Positions 42,112-50,299 of a stretch of DNA of 64,000 nt are shown one piece after another. Source of the stretch: JBMOUD01 sp049319665 (GTDB lineage: Bacteria; Pseudomonadota; Gammaproteobacteria; Enterobacterales; Enterobacteriaceae). Under the pieces are notes generated by a model, which saw only the letters and a program-made list of their open reading frames with translations, was not told where the DNA came from and searched no databases. A program made the position numbers and the translations under genes. Every line of letters begins with the position of its first letter. Within the stretch, counting starts at the first letter, position 1. The stretch covers positions 67,272-131,271 of the forward strand of contig NZ_JBMOUD010000014.1 in NCBI RefSeq assembly GCF_049319665.1, given 5' to 3'.

Positions 42112-43275
42112 ATGAGCATTGCATACTACAGAGATGGCGTACCATTCAACTCTCGTGGAGAGCCAGTTATTGTGATTACAAGTGGTAAAACTGTAACTAA
42201 TGCGAGTCTGGGGGACGGCATAACTAGTGGCTTTGGAACGGGGTTGGCCCATTCGCCAAATTCAATTTCGCAAACGATTCGCCCTGAGGATTTTGCAAAA
42301 AATGTTGCACAGATTCATGTTCAAGAACTTGGTTATGGGATGAATGAAAATAATCAGAGGCAGGTTGAACTCGATAGTATTTTGAGCACAGCACAAGAAA
42401 AGTCTAGTCAAACAGGAACTGCATATTTCACTTTAATAAATCCAACGCCTGAGCAAAGAGCACAAGCCTTAGTGAATTACCAAAATTCAATTGTCGCAGA
42501 ACTGCAGGCTAAAATTGCTTCAGAAGAAAATGCAGCAGAATATATTGAATTAGACATCATACTCAATAATGGTCGTATTTGGTGGCCGAGAAGCCAAGCT
42601 GATGCAAGCCAAGCACAGCAGTATGTGAATATAAGGGGGGAAGATAAGGAAAAAGTAAATCAGTTGGTAACTAATGACAGGCAAAATCTTTTAATAATTC
42701 AATCGAGTATGACATCTGTTCAAACAGAAATTGATAAAATTCTAGCAGCTACGAAATTTACAACTGACTTTTATAAAGTAGTAGCAGCTCAATTTAGCGA
42801 TAACGCAGCTAAAATAGCTAAAGAGTTTGCAAATGCAGCACAAGGCAAGAAATTACGTAATGTTGATCAAGCATTAGCCGCTTTTAACAAATATCAAAGT
42901 GTTCTTAACAAGAAGTTTGGTGTTCAAGATCGGCAAGCTATAGTGAATGCATTAGCAGCGCTAGATTATCAAAATTTATCCCAAAATTTAGTGAGGTATA
43001 GCAAGGCACTAAGTCTCGTAGGGTATGGCTTGGACGGGGTTAGTTTAGTGCAAGTACTTATTTCCTCTGTAAATAGTGGTGACTATAAACCATTCTTTGT
43101 TAAAGTAGAATCCATGGCTGCAGGGGCTTTGGCTACTGAATTAGTAGCATGGGCATTCGCAGTAATCACTGGTTCCGCACTTGGAATTCTAGGCTTTGGG
43201 TTGTTACTGGCCGTTATTGGTGCTTTGATTGATGATGATTTAATTGGAAAGGTAAACGACACCTTATTTAAATGA
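42112..43275 (+). CDS. Colicin E1-like pore-forming bacteriocin
   Basis: 387 residues. The N-terminus AYYRDGVPFNSRGEPVIV parallels colicin E1 (AYYKDGVPYDDKGQVII), suggesting a similar Tol/outer-membrane import route. A helical middle (about 70-220) would bind the receptor. The C-terminal pore domain (about 215-387) contains GKKLRNVDQALAAFNKYQSV, a NALAALDYQNL segment and the hydrophobic hairpin GALATELVAWAFAVITGSAL / LGFGLLLAVIGALIDDDL needed for insertion. It is shorter than colicin E1 (522), mainly in the middle, implying a different receptor segment. No lysis gene is visible. The immunity gene lies convergently. Confidence 0.9.
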   Translation: MSIAYYRDGVPFNSRGEPVIVITSGKTVTNASLGDGITSGFGTGLAHSPNSISQTIRPEDFAKNVAQIHVQELGYGMNENNQRQVELDSILSTAQEKSSQTGTAYFTLINPTPEQRAQALVNYQNSIVAELQAKIASEENAAEYIELDIILNNGRIWWPRSQADASQAQQYVNIRGEDKEKVNQLVTNDRQNLLIIQSSMTSVQTEIDKILAATKFTTDFYKVVAAQFSDNAAKIAKEFANAAQGKKLRNVDQALAAFNKYQSVLNKKFGVQDRQAIVNALAALDYQNLSQNLVRYSKALSLVGYGLDGVSLVQVLISSVNSGDYKPFFVKVESMAAGALATELVAWAFAVITGSALGILGFGLLLAVIGALIDDDLIGKVNDTLFK

Positions 43276-43292
43276 TGTCGTTATAATTAATT

Positions 43293-43586
43293 TTATCTGC
43301 GTTTAAATTTTGTTATAAAATATAGCAAGCTTAGTGGAATTGCGAAAATGAGAGCAACTAAACCTACCCACCATCCCCAATGGGTAGGTTTGATCATTTT
43401 AGAATTAATGTGCTCAATAATTGCTACGGCAAAAGGGAAAGAAACAGAGGAAGCAAAACCAAAAATTAAAATATAGGGATAAAACTCCTGATCTTCAGGA
43501 CGCTCTTTAAGTAATAAAAGCAAGATGATGATTGCATAGAAAACCAGGCTGTATAACAAGTGCTTGATATAGTAATTTTTTTTCAT
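43293..43586 (-). CDS. Colicin E1-type immunity protein
   Basis: 97-residue inner-membrane protein with three predicted helices (about residues 9-27, 38-57 and 70-90). The end (VALIFAIPLSLLYFITKFK) matches the end of the colicin E1 immunity protein in pattern. Convergent to the colicin with a 17-bp gap, the classic arrangement for pore-forming colicins. AAGGAAG lies upstream of ATG 43586. It would block the colicin pore in the inner membrane of the producer. Confidence 0.85.
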   Translation of the reverse strand: MKKNYYIKHLLYSLVFYAIIILLLLLKERPEDQEFYPYILIFGFASSVSFPFAVAIIEHINSKMIKPTHWGWWVGLVALIFAIPLSLLYFITKFKRR

Positions 43587-43809
43587 TTTTTCTTCCTTAG
43601 TTTTCTATAAGTAAAGAAACTATATCATAATGGTTTTGTAAGAATCTTTAACTTTATATCAACATAATAATCATGGTGTATTAATTGTCTCAACTTTACT
43701 TAATCTCACCATATTATATCGAGATTACAATTTACATTGTGTCATTAAGATTTTTTCGTAAGATGTGCAACGTGGCACGGAAAAATGCAATGCCAAGTGT
43801 TTGGTAGCA

Positions 43810-43870
43810 TGACCCTACCTGATCTTACCCAGCAATAGTGGACACGCGACTAAGTCAATAAACTCTCTGA
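43810..43870. mobile_element. Possible IS3-type insertion-sequence end fragment
   Basis: TGATCTTACCCAGCAATAGTG with the following GGACACGCGACTAAG resembles the terminal sequence of IS3-family elements (TGG-ACAC-type ends) found in Yersinia/Photorhabdus relatives. No transposase frame accompanies it, so it is at most a solo end. Confidence 0.35.
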
Positions 43871-44071
43871 CAGATATAACACTGCGGATATAAGCAAGTT
43901 TGTTCGGTTTTGAGGTTACGCAAATCGTGGATGGTGTAAAAGTTGACTAGACTGGCGAAGTGCAGCAAGTTTTGTTGCGAAATCCCGAGCCTCCCGCTTT
44001 GTTACGGACATAGGCCGCTGGCAGAACAGGTGACAAAAGAGCATCTGAGACATTAAAAGAGAAGGATAATA

Positions 44072-44263
44072 TTGCTTAACGTAAGTTTTCGTTCCATTGA
44101 GCGTCAGACCCCCGATCAGCAACAAAAAGAACTGCGTCGGATGCATGAAACCAGGCCGTACTCAATTGGCGACCTGGCTGAGCTATTTTCAGTTTTACGA
44201 CCAACAGTTTATAGAACACTTGCTAGAAGAAATAGGAATCCGCCCTCTGTAATGTTTACATAA
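44072..44263 (+). pseudogene. Serine recombinase (resolvase/invertase) C-terminal remnant
   Basis: The frame encodes QQQKELRRMHETRPYSIGDL and then AELFSVLRPTVYRTLARR, the helix-turn-helix tail of Tn3-type resolvases and DNA invertases. The catalytic N-terminal domain is absent, so this is a fragment of a former mobile element lying between the colicin and the deamidase-like gene. Confidence 0.6.
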
Positions 44264-44339
44264 ATATGGTTATTTTAAATGTAAGATGAAAATAAAAGAC
44301 AATTAATGAACAAGTTAAGCTAAAAGGTAAGGCGATATA

Positions 44340-45050
44340 ATGTCTACAGAATTCAACAATCGGTTTAGGAACGCTACTCAAGATATCGTTCGTCGATACT
44401 TCTTGACCGCTGTCCGCTATCCAGGACAGCGTAATGGTTTAACGACTTTTGACCTCAACAGTCACTCTGTCGATAATAATAATGTGGTTACGCTGGATGT
44501 CGCCGCCGTTGGTAAGTCTTATCCTCTGATGGGGTTCTGGGTACCGCAGGGTGGGTCTTGTGTGATACCCGCGAACCCAGGATCAGGGTGCTTTGTATTT
44601 ACTCCTGATTTCAGCGGTTGCTCAATCTTGGTCGATCAAATTGACGCTAATCAGTATAGGGTATACCACGTACAGGGCGGTTCTAATTACCTCCAGAAAG
44701 AATATCGCGGTGCTGACAATAGGCATGGGCTAGGGCTCGCCGCTTCGATGATCTTCGACGATTACGGCGATGCAGCAAGACCCCGCGGTTTTGCATTTCT
44801 GAAATACGAAAATGGCCGGTGGTGGATCTACTACCAGCGCCATAATGGTGTAGGCTTGAACTATAGTTATAGTGATGGACGTTTTCGCGCCATAGGCCCT
44901 CAAACTGTACGTGGTGGAGGCCGTATACCCGTTGCAGATCTCAGATCCGAGGTTCCTCGTATTAATGGACGTCACAGTGGTCAACATTTACCTGTTACCC
45001 GGAATATCCGTGCGGCGCAACGGATGCTTCCCAATGACGAAATTTGGTAA
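44340..45050 (+). CDS. Stand-alone protein with CNF/BLF1-type deamidase signature (candidate toxin)
   Basis: 236 residues, no signal peptide, AGGTAAGG before the ATG. Around residues 80-110 it has FTPDFSGCSILVDQ followed, 16 residues after the Cys, by a His in YRVYHVQGG. Ser-Gly-Cys with a His 12-16 residues later is the catalytic signature of the glutamine deamidase fold shared by CNF1, BLF1 and CheD, preceded as there by a hydrophobic strand (GFWVPQGGSC ... GCFVFTP). The rest (FDDYGDAARPRGFAFLKYEN, GRWWIYYQRHNG) is beta-rich. Length is close to BLF1 (211 residues), so it would be a catalytic domain without a delivery module. The assignment rests on motif and layout only. Position among bacteriocin and phage debris suggests horizontal gain. 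Confidence 0.55.
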   Translation: MSTEFNNRFRNATQDIVRRYFLTAVRYPGQRNGLTTFDLNSHSVDNNNVVTLDVAAVGKSYPLMGFWVPQGGSCVIPANPGSGCFVFTPDFSGCSILVDQIDANQYRVYHVQGGSNYLQKEYRGADNRHGLGLAASMIFDDYGDAARPRGFAFLKYENGRWWIYYQRHNGVGLNYSYSDGRFRAIGPQTVRGGGRIPVADLRSEVPRINGRHSGQHLPVTRNIRAAQRMLPNDEIW

Positions 45051-45144
45051 TATTTCCAATATTTTTGCTTTGCAAAATGGATGAAGCGACAGGCTCATGG
45101 TATTGCTGATGATGAGGTGAAATCGGTATTTAAAACATGAGCTT

Positions 45145-45325
45145 AGGTTGGGAACGTCGCCATGTTGGCATCCTCCGATAAGTGATGTTTTAAACCACCA
45201 CCGGAGAGGCTAATCGCCAGGTGGCGGACTGAACAGGGTTAGCCTTACCGGCCTTATCGGACACCGGCGCATCTTGCGATGCCCCCGCCCAGCCCAACAT
45301 TGAGGTGTAGCCGAACGCGCGACAC
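45145..45325 (-). pseudogene. icd-like gene remnant with its leader (P4-like element)
   Basis: Read on the minus strand, the leader (GGCTACACCTCAATGTTGGG near 45310, GATAAGGCCGGTAAGGCTAA near 45255, CGGAGGATGCCAAC at 45164-45177) is the sequence that precedes Icd-like cell-division inhibitor genes in P4-type satellite prophages. The ATG at 45163 opens MATFPT and then hits TAA, so only six codons survive. Confidence 0.6.
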
Positions 45326-45430
45326 AAAAAAAAGACGCTGGCGCGTCATGTGTCGCCACTAAGATTTTATCAGGAGGCTAATCCCGTTGCCTGATTTTGC
45401 AGGCAGGCCAACCTTACTGCGCGAAAGAAC
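45326..45430 (-). ncRNA. C4-type antisense immunity RNA candidate
   Basis: On the minus strand, upstream of the icd leader, sits a region with hairpin CCTGCAAAATCAGG and GGGATTAGCCTCC, ending in a classic terminator: GACGC-GCCA-GCGTC followed by eight T (45347 down to 45326). In P1/P4-type phages the C4 antisense RNA lies here and silences icd by pairing with its leader; complementary GGCTAA/TTAGCC elements occur in both parts. The 5' end is approximate. Confidence 0.5.
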
Positions 45431-45551
45431 AAACGGCTAGACCTTTACGTAGAGAAAAAAAGAAACGCCAACAGAACTCGCAAAAACGGCGATGTTATGG
45501 CCAAGTGTAAACCAGAGATTTCACTTACAATCGAGAAAGGTTGTAATCAGC

Positions 45552-46145
45552 TTAGATAATTTTACATACTTCCCCAAATTCCAGACGTGGTTCCCTTGGA
45601 TAAAGTTTATCGTCATCACCATAACCGAGGGTACAAATAAAGTTTGATTTCCATGTCGTTCCTTTAAAGAAAAGTGTATCCACTTGTTCATTATCAAAAC
45701 CTGACATGCCGCAGGCATCAAGGCCCAGAGAGCGGATGGCAAAAATCATATAAGCCCCCTGCAATGTACTGTTTCTGAAAACCGTTTCTTGGGTTAATTT
45801 TTTATTTCCATCAAGAAGGGGGCGAGGATCGTATGTTTGAAAAAGCCTTGGTAGAAATTCTATCCAACTTTCATCATATGCCAGAATAGCTGTGACAGGT
45901 GCACGTTTTACCTGAGCAGGGTTTGATCCCCACATTGCAGAAGCCAGCTTTTCTTTCTCTTCTTCGCTCTTAATAAAAAGGATTCGCGCTGGATTTGAAT
46001 TAAGAGCTGTCGGACCCCACTTCATGATTTCATATATTTCATGAAGATTTTCGTCAGAGACAAAACGGTCCGTCCAATAATGATACGTTCTTGCTTTAGT
46101 AAAAATTTGCTCTATTGCTTCTGCTGAAATTGCTTTTTTAGGCAT
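45552..46145 (-). CDS. Nitroreductase-family flavoprotein, RutE/HadB-like
   Basis: 197 residues from ATG 46145 (AAGGA 6 bases upstream; a longer in-frame start at 46166 lacks this). Similar throughout to RutE-type nitroreductases: TDRFVSDENLHEIYEIMKWG, PTALNSNPARILFIKS, TVFRNSTLQGAYMI, LGLDACGMSGFDNEQVD and FICTLGYGDDDKLYPREPRL. These FMN enzymes reduce small aldehydes, quinones or nitro compounds using NAD(P)H. It is not in a rut operon; it lies downstream of a TetR gene and has an operator-like palindrome at 46282-46298 that also occurs upstream of that regulator. Confidence 0.85.
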   Translation of the reverse strand: MPKKAISAEAIEQIFTKARTYHYWTDRFVSDENLHEIYEIMKWGPTALNSNPARILFIKSEEEKEKLASAMWGSNPAQVKRAPVTAILAYDESWIEFLPRLFQTYDPRPLLDGNKKLTQETVFRNSTLQGAYMIFAIRSLGLDACGMSGFDNEQVDTLFFKGTTWKSNFICTLGYGDDDKLYPREPRLEFGEVCKII

Positions 46146-46281
46146 GTGATTGTCCTTACTCTTCATTAAGAATGATATTTTTTATTACTGTATTTATTTT
46201 ATTTCTTAATATTTTTAATTTTTCATCATCATTCCTTTTTAATTTATAGAACATGTCTCATCATTTTATTAATGATGATTC

Positions 46282-46298
46282 TTTACTGATTGGTAAAG
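46282..46298. promoter_or_regulatory. TetR-type operator upstream of the nitroreductase gene
   Basis: TTTACTGATTGGTAAAG: TTTAC and GTAAA half-sites around 6 bases. Its reverse complement CTTTACCAATCAGTAAA matches 15 of 17 bases of CTTTACCGATCAGTCAA at 46969-46985, upstream of the TetR gene. Two matching sites in front of regulator and target are strong evidence of a binding site. Confidence 0.7.
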
Positions 46299-46343
46299 AA
46301 TGGGGCCAAAAAAGACCGCAGGTAAGCGGTCTTATTGCCAGGA

Positions 46344-46925
46344 TTAAAGTCGGGCTATTGTTCCTTCAAGCACATCAGCAAGAAAAGCGTTGTCCTCCAT
46401 CGCGTGACTGAAAATGTTCAAACCACCGTAAATTGTCAGAAACACACGCGCTACCTCTATGGCCGGACGATCGCTAGATAGTTCGCCATTTTGCTGTCCG
46501 GCAGCAATAGTACTGCATACAGAGGCTTCCAGTTTCGAGAAATAAGCTTGGTTAATCTCTTCTATCGCGGGATGTTTTTTTCCGTGCTCCATCGTTGAAA
46601 ATAGAGCCATGCAGGGGCGGTTGCCGTTCGGATCAAGGCCGCCATTTACAACCCATTGCAGCAACGCCCTTAAGCGTTCTTTAGCAGAGCCTGAACCTTC
46701 CAGAATTTCAATTTGCGCTTTTAGCCCCAGCTCTTGGTAGCGACGCAGAGCCTGTTCATAAAGGTTTTGTTTGTTGCCAAAAGCATAATACAGGCTACCA
46801 CGGCCAAGACCCGTTCGTTCACATAGTACCTGAGTTGAGCTCGCCTCATAGCCAGTGTCCCAGAAGACGTCCATCGCGGCTTCAATCACACGCATGTCAT
46901 CGTATTCTTTGGGCCTTCCACTCAT
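46344..46925 (-). CDS. TetR/AcrR-family repressor
   Basis: 193 residues. N-terminal helix-turn-helix (VIEAAMDVFWDTGYEASSTQ, then GRGSLYYAFGNKQNLYEQAL), followed by a TetR_C ligand domain typical of repressors of quinone/aldehyde-reductase genes (NRPCMALFSTMEHGKKHP). It lies just upstream of the nitroreductase in the same direction. A matching palindrome stands in front of both genes, so it probably represses itself and the reductase and is released by an electrophilic substrate. Confidence 0.9.
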   Translation of the reverse strand: MSGRPKEYDDMRVIEAAMDVFWDTGYEASSTQVLCERTGLGRGSLYYAFGNKQNLYEQALRRYQELGLKAQIEILEGSGSAKERLRALLQWVVNGGLDPNGNRPCMALFSTMEHGKKHPAIEEINQAYFSKLEASVCSTIAAGQQNGELSSDRPAIEVARVFLTIYGGLNIFSHAMEDNAFLADVLEGTIARL

Positions 46926-46968
46926 TGCTTTATCCTTTACGTAATTCCCAGGCCGGATTAAAACAATA

Positions 46969-46985
46969 CTTTACCGATCAGTCAA
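46969..46985. promoter_or_regulatory. TetR-type operator upstream of the repressor gene
   Basis: CTTTACCGATCAGTCAA, 44 bp upstream of the repressor start; read on the minus strand TTGACTGATCGGTAAAG. Near-identical to the site at 46282-46298, and it contains a TTGAC that may be the -35 element of the repressor promoter. Confidence 0.7.
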
Positions 46986-47010
46986 CAATTGCGTGAGCAG
47001 GCGAACTCTT

Positions 47011-47208
47011 CTATACCACTTTTATCTCTACTCCTTTCACCCCAATCTCCAGATCTCCAACCGGCTCTCGGGTTTCCAGACGAGATACCGCGCGTCTAAC
47101 GCCAGAATCTGACATGCCTAATACCACGGCAGCACGCGTGAAGCCGCCGCTTTCCACTATGGCTGCCAATACAGCGACACCCGATAATAAACGCCCGCCG
47201 ACGCTCAT
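47011..47208 (-). pseudogene. LysR-family regulator remnant (HTH only)
   Basis: From ATG 47208 the frame encodes GVAVLAAIVESGGFTRAAVV and GMSDSGVRRAVSRLE, the winged helix-turn-helix of a LysR regulator, then degenerates and stops after 65 residues. The effector domain is missing. It is divergent to the amidohydrolase gene at 47360 and was probably its regulator. Confidence 0.65.
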
Positions 47209-47359
47209 AATTCCCCCTGCTTTTGAGTCAACAGAGTAATGACATAACGTCACTTCAGTAAACAGAGCGGTAGGCTTAACCTTTGCGTCACGCGGGGTTG
47301 GCATCAACCCAAGCTATGTAGCCCGGACACCCTATTGGGCGTACCACGCTGTCAGATTC

Positions 47360-48733
47360 ATGTTGTTACGGATGTATAGCAAAATGCATAACACCACTCA
47401 TAAGCGGACGCTTTTCAAAAATGGAACCGTGCTTACCCTGGATAAAACTATCGGTGATTTCGCCGTCGCGGATGTCTTGATCGAAGGTTCACATATTATC
47501 GCTGTTGGCCCAAATCTGAGCGCTGAAGAGGCGTTGGTTATCGATGCCAGCGGCCATATTGTGATGCCAGGATTTGTGAACCCTCACCAGCACGCGTGGC
47601 TCGGTCTATTACGCGGACTGATGCCAAACGTTGAAACTCTCAACGACTATTTTGATGCGATCCCATTTGCCATCGGACGTCATTATCGTCCTCAGGATAT
47701 GTACCTTGCTACGCTGCTGACCAGCCTGTCATGTCTGGACGCTGGTATCACCAGCATTCTGGATGCAGGCCATAACAGCCTGACACCTGAGCATACCGAC
47801 GCCGCGCTCAATGCTTTCGATACGGCGGGCCTGCGCGCTATTCATATGGTGGGGCAGCCAGTTGGTATGTCAGTTAAGCACTGGCCTGGAGAAGTTAAAC
47901 GCCTTAAGCGACCTGCCGACGCCTTGGTCAATATTGGTCTGTTTGCCAATGTTGCTGAGGCGGAACAGTGGGCTGTTGCACGGGAGTCTGGCAGTCCCAT
48001 TCTTAGTGAGTTTGGTAACTGGGATGGCAGCGTATCGCCACTGCGCGATCTGCACGCTCGGGGTTTACTGGGTTCGGATAATATTTTCAACCATTGTGTC
48101 CGTCTGACGGATGACGATTGGGCGATTCTGGCCGAGGCTGGAGTGAACGTTACGGTTAACCCACGTACGGATGCATTATTTGGTTTAGAAACAGAGGGTT
48201 TCCCATATCAAAACGCGATTGAGCACGGTCTTCGCCCTGCGCTTGGCATTGATATCGACACCTCTCAGGGCGGGGATATGTTTGGTGAAATGCACGCTGC
48301 CTTTGTCCAGCAACGAACCTTCGTGCAAAGAAGACGTGCCGCTGGGGAGACCTCTGTACCTGCACCGGTTCATGTCAGAGCAATTCTAGAGGCGGCAACC
48401 ATTGATGGCGCACGCTGCATGGGGCTGGAGAGCAGCATCGGTAGCCTCACGCCGGGTAAACAAGCGGATGTGATCATGATCCGTACCGACGGCATCAGTA
48501 TCTTCCCATCGCATAATGCAGTCGGCAATGTTGTGCATATGGCTAACCGTAGCGATGTGCGTACCGTCATGGTTGCAGGCCAACAGCGTAAGCATGACGG
48601 ACAGCTGGTCGGTGTTGATATGGCGAGTATTCGCAGTGAAACAGAGGCGGCACGCCGTTACTTATTCGACGCCTCTGGCTATCAGCCACATGCGCTGGAA
48701 GAGGCGTTTCCTCGTCTGAACCCGGCAAACTAA
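47360..48733 (+). CDS. Amidohydrolase-family metal-dependent deaminase/hydrolase
   Basis: 457 residues. N-terminal composite beta domain (LFKNGTVLTLDKTIGDFAVA), then the TIM-barrel hydrolase with HxH metal site in FVNPHQHAWLGLLRGL, later His in FNHCVRL, Asp in ALGIDIDTSQGGD, and a C-terminal return GSLTPGKQADVIMI. This is the AtzA/TrzA/SAH-deaminase branch of the superfamily; the substrate cannot be told. ATG 47360, 47372 or 47384 could start it. The MFS gene behind it may move the substrate or product, though a terminator lies between. Confidence 0.8.
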   Translation: MLLRMYSKMHNTTHKRTLFKNGTVLTLDKTIGDFAVADVLIEGSHIIAVGPNLSAEEALVIDASGHIVMPGFVNPHQHAWLGLLRGLMPNVETLNDYFDAIPFAIGRHYRPQDMYLATLLTSLSCLDAGITSILDAGHNSLTPEHTDAALNAFDTAGLRAIHMVGQPVGMSVKHWPGEVKRLKRPADALVNIGLFANVAEAEQWAVARESGSPILSEFGNWDGSVSPLRDLHARGLLGSDNIFNHCVRLTDDDWAILAEAGVNVTVNPRTDALFGLETEGFPYQNAIEHGLRPALGIDIDTSQGGDMFGEMHAAFVQQRTFVQRRRAAGETSVPAPVHVRAILEAATIDGARCMGLESSIGSLTPGKQADVIMIRTDGISIFPSHNAVGNVVHMANRSDVRTVMVAGQQRKHDGQLVGVDMASIRSETEAARRYLFDASGYQPHALEEAFPRLNPAN

Positions 48734-48750
48734 GCGCCGTAAAGTGATTG

Positions 48751-48793
48751 AAGTCTGCCGCATCCTGAGTTGGGGGCGGCAGACTTTTGTTTT
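48751..48793 (+). terminator. Rho-independent terminator after the amidohydrolase gene
   Basis: AAGTCTGCCGC (48751-48761) pairs perfectly with GCGGCAGACTT (48776-48786), followed by TTGTTTT. Confidence 0.9.
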
Positions 48794-48839
48794 ATAAAAA
48801 CTGCTCTTTTCAAAGGGCAAACTCTTCAAAGGGTAAACA

Positions 48840-50045
48840 ATGTCTTCAAATCAAAAAACGTCCTCGACCTCGCGGGTAGGTGCTCATCCTGTCAATTCTG
48901 TTCGCGCCATGTTGCCTATTGCAGCCGGACTTTTTTTGGGCTTTATCTCCGTGGGGTTGCCGTTGCCAATTGTCCCCTTATTCGTGCACCAGGTACTTGG
49001 CTTTGGTGATGTAATAGTCGGATGTAGCGTTGGATTGCAGTTTTTGGCGACCGTTCTGACCCGCAGTTATGCTGGCAGAGCAGCCGATGTGCATGGTGGG
49101 AAATCGTCGATGATGCGCGGGGCTGCTGTCTGTGCATGTGCAGGCGTGCTGTATGTGATTGCGGCAACCTTACACGCTTCACCTGCTGCGGCTTTGGCGG
49201 TATTACTGTTTGGCCGGGTCGTCGCGGGGATTGGTGAGAGTCAACTGGTCACCGGGTCAGTGACATGGATGATTGCAACGGGCGGCCCAACGGCAGCGGG
49301 TAAGGCAATGTCACTGACGGGGATGGCGATGTACGCGTCTCTGGCGTTAAGTGCCCCCTTCGGTATGATGATTTACCAGCATTCCGGCTTTGAGAAAGCG
49401 ACGGCGACGATTGTGCTCACCTCATTATGCGCCTACGCCATAGGTTATCGCACGCTCGCCGCGTTTGCTTACGGCGGGGCGCGGGTACCGATGATTCAAG
49501 TTCTTGGGAAAATCTGGCGCAGCGGTATTGCGCTGCTGTTACAGGGGGTTGGCTTTGCGGTTATCAGCGCCTTTTCCTCGCTCTTCTTTGCCTCACGAGG
49601 TTGGTCACACGCTGCGCTGGCAATGACCTTTTTCGGCGGTGCTTATGCCTTTATGCGCCTGTGCTTTGGTCATCTGCCCGACCGTATTGGCGGATATCGG
49701 ATTGCGATAATCTCGTTGGGCATTGAAGGTCTTGGTCAGGGGATGTTGTGGGGATCGACAAACGAAGCGGTTGCACTGGCGGGAGCCTTGCTCTCTGGCA
49801 TGGGGTGTTCGTTGTTGTTCCCGGCGCTGGGGGTTGAGATCCTCAAACACATTCCGCCGCAGAGCCGTGGTACCGCGCTCGGCGGATTTGTTGCCTTTCA
49901 GGATATCGCATATGGCATAACCGGCCCGATTACCGGTGTGTTAGCGGTACATTTTGGCTATGCCTCGGTCTTTCTGGTTGGCACGATAGCCGCGATATTG
50001 GGTATCGGTTTTGTATTGTTTGAGAAAGCCAAATCTCAGGGATAA
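48840..50045 (+). CDS. MFS transporter, YfcJ/YhhS-like
   Basis: 401 residues with about twelve hydrophobic helices. The MFS loop 2-3 signature is present (RSYAGRAADVHGGKSSM), with FISVGLPLPIVPLFVHQVLG near the start and LFPALGVEILKHIPPQSRGTALG late, typical of the UPF0226/YfcJ-YhhS efflux subgroup. It follows the amidohydrolase after a terminator and is preceded by AAAGGGTAAACA as ribosome-binding site. Exporter of unknown small molecules. Confidence 0.85.
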   Translation: MSSNQKTSSTSRVGAHPVNSVRAMLPIAAGLFLGFISVGLPLPIVPLFVHQVLGFGDVIVGCSVGLQFLATVLTRSYAGRAADVHGGKSSMMRGAAVCACAGVLYVIAATLHASPAAALAVLLFGRVVAGIGESQLVTGSVTWMIATGGPTAAGKAMSLTGMAMYASLALSAPFGMMIYQHSGFEKATATIVLTSLCAYAIGYRTLAAFAYGGARVPMIQVLGKIWRSGIALLLQGVGFAVISAFSSLFFASRGWSHAALAMTFFGGAYAFMRLCFGHLPDRIGGYRIAIISLGIEGLGQGMLWGSTNEAVALAGALLSGMGCSLLFPALGVEILKHIPPQSRGTALGGFVAFQDIAYGITGPITGVLAVHFGYASVFLVGTIAAILGIGFVLFEKAKSQG

Positions 50046-50299
50046 CGCCGACCGAACTTAACCTCTATTTTAGGTGGATGAGACTATTAATGCGTGCCGC
50101 TGAGCGTTTTGCGAACTCGAGGCGGTTTTCGCCACGTTTATTAACAATAATCTCCATCCATCGAAGGCGTTTTCTCGCTATTATCTATAACAGTTAACGC
50201 TCAGATTTTGATATGTTGCCAGACATGTGCCTGCGCACAACAGCTGGTGACAACGCCCCTTGGTGGGCGCTGAGCAGATGGTTTTATTCCGGAGATGCT

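Larger units (their letters stand above)
43587..44339. other. AT-rich gap with mobile-element debris
   Basis: 753 bases holding no intact gene. It contains an insertion-sequence end-like segment (43810-43870) and a recombinase remnant (44072-44263); the rest is AT-rich and featureless to me. Confidence 0.5.
45051..45551. other. Satellite-phage regulatory remnant, no intact gene
   Basis: 501 bases without an intact gene. The minus strand carries a C4-type antisense RNA with terminator and the leader and first codons of an icd-like gene, as in P4-like elements. Only debris remains on either side (45051-45140 and 45430-45551). Confidence 0.6.

Noticed and set aside
43916..44146. 76-codon minus-strand frame in the gap after the colicin immunity gene
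   Set aside because: No ribosome-binding site, overlaps the recombinase remnant and shows no coherent domain.
47031..47307. Full LysR gene divergent to the amidohydrolase
   Set aside because: Only the helix-turn-helix is readable; the effector domain is absent, so it is recorded as a remnant.
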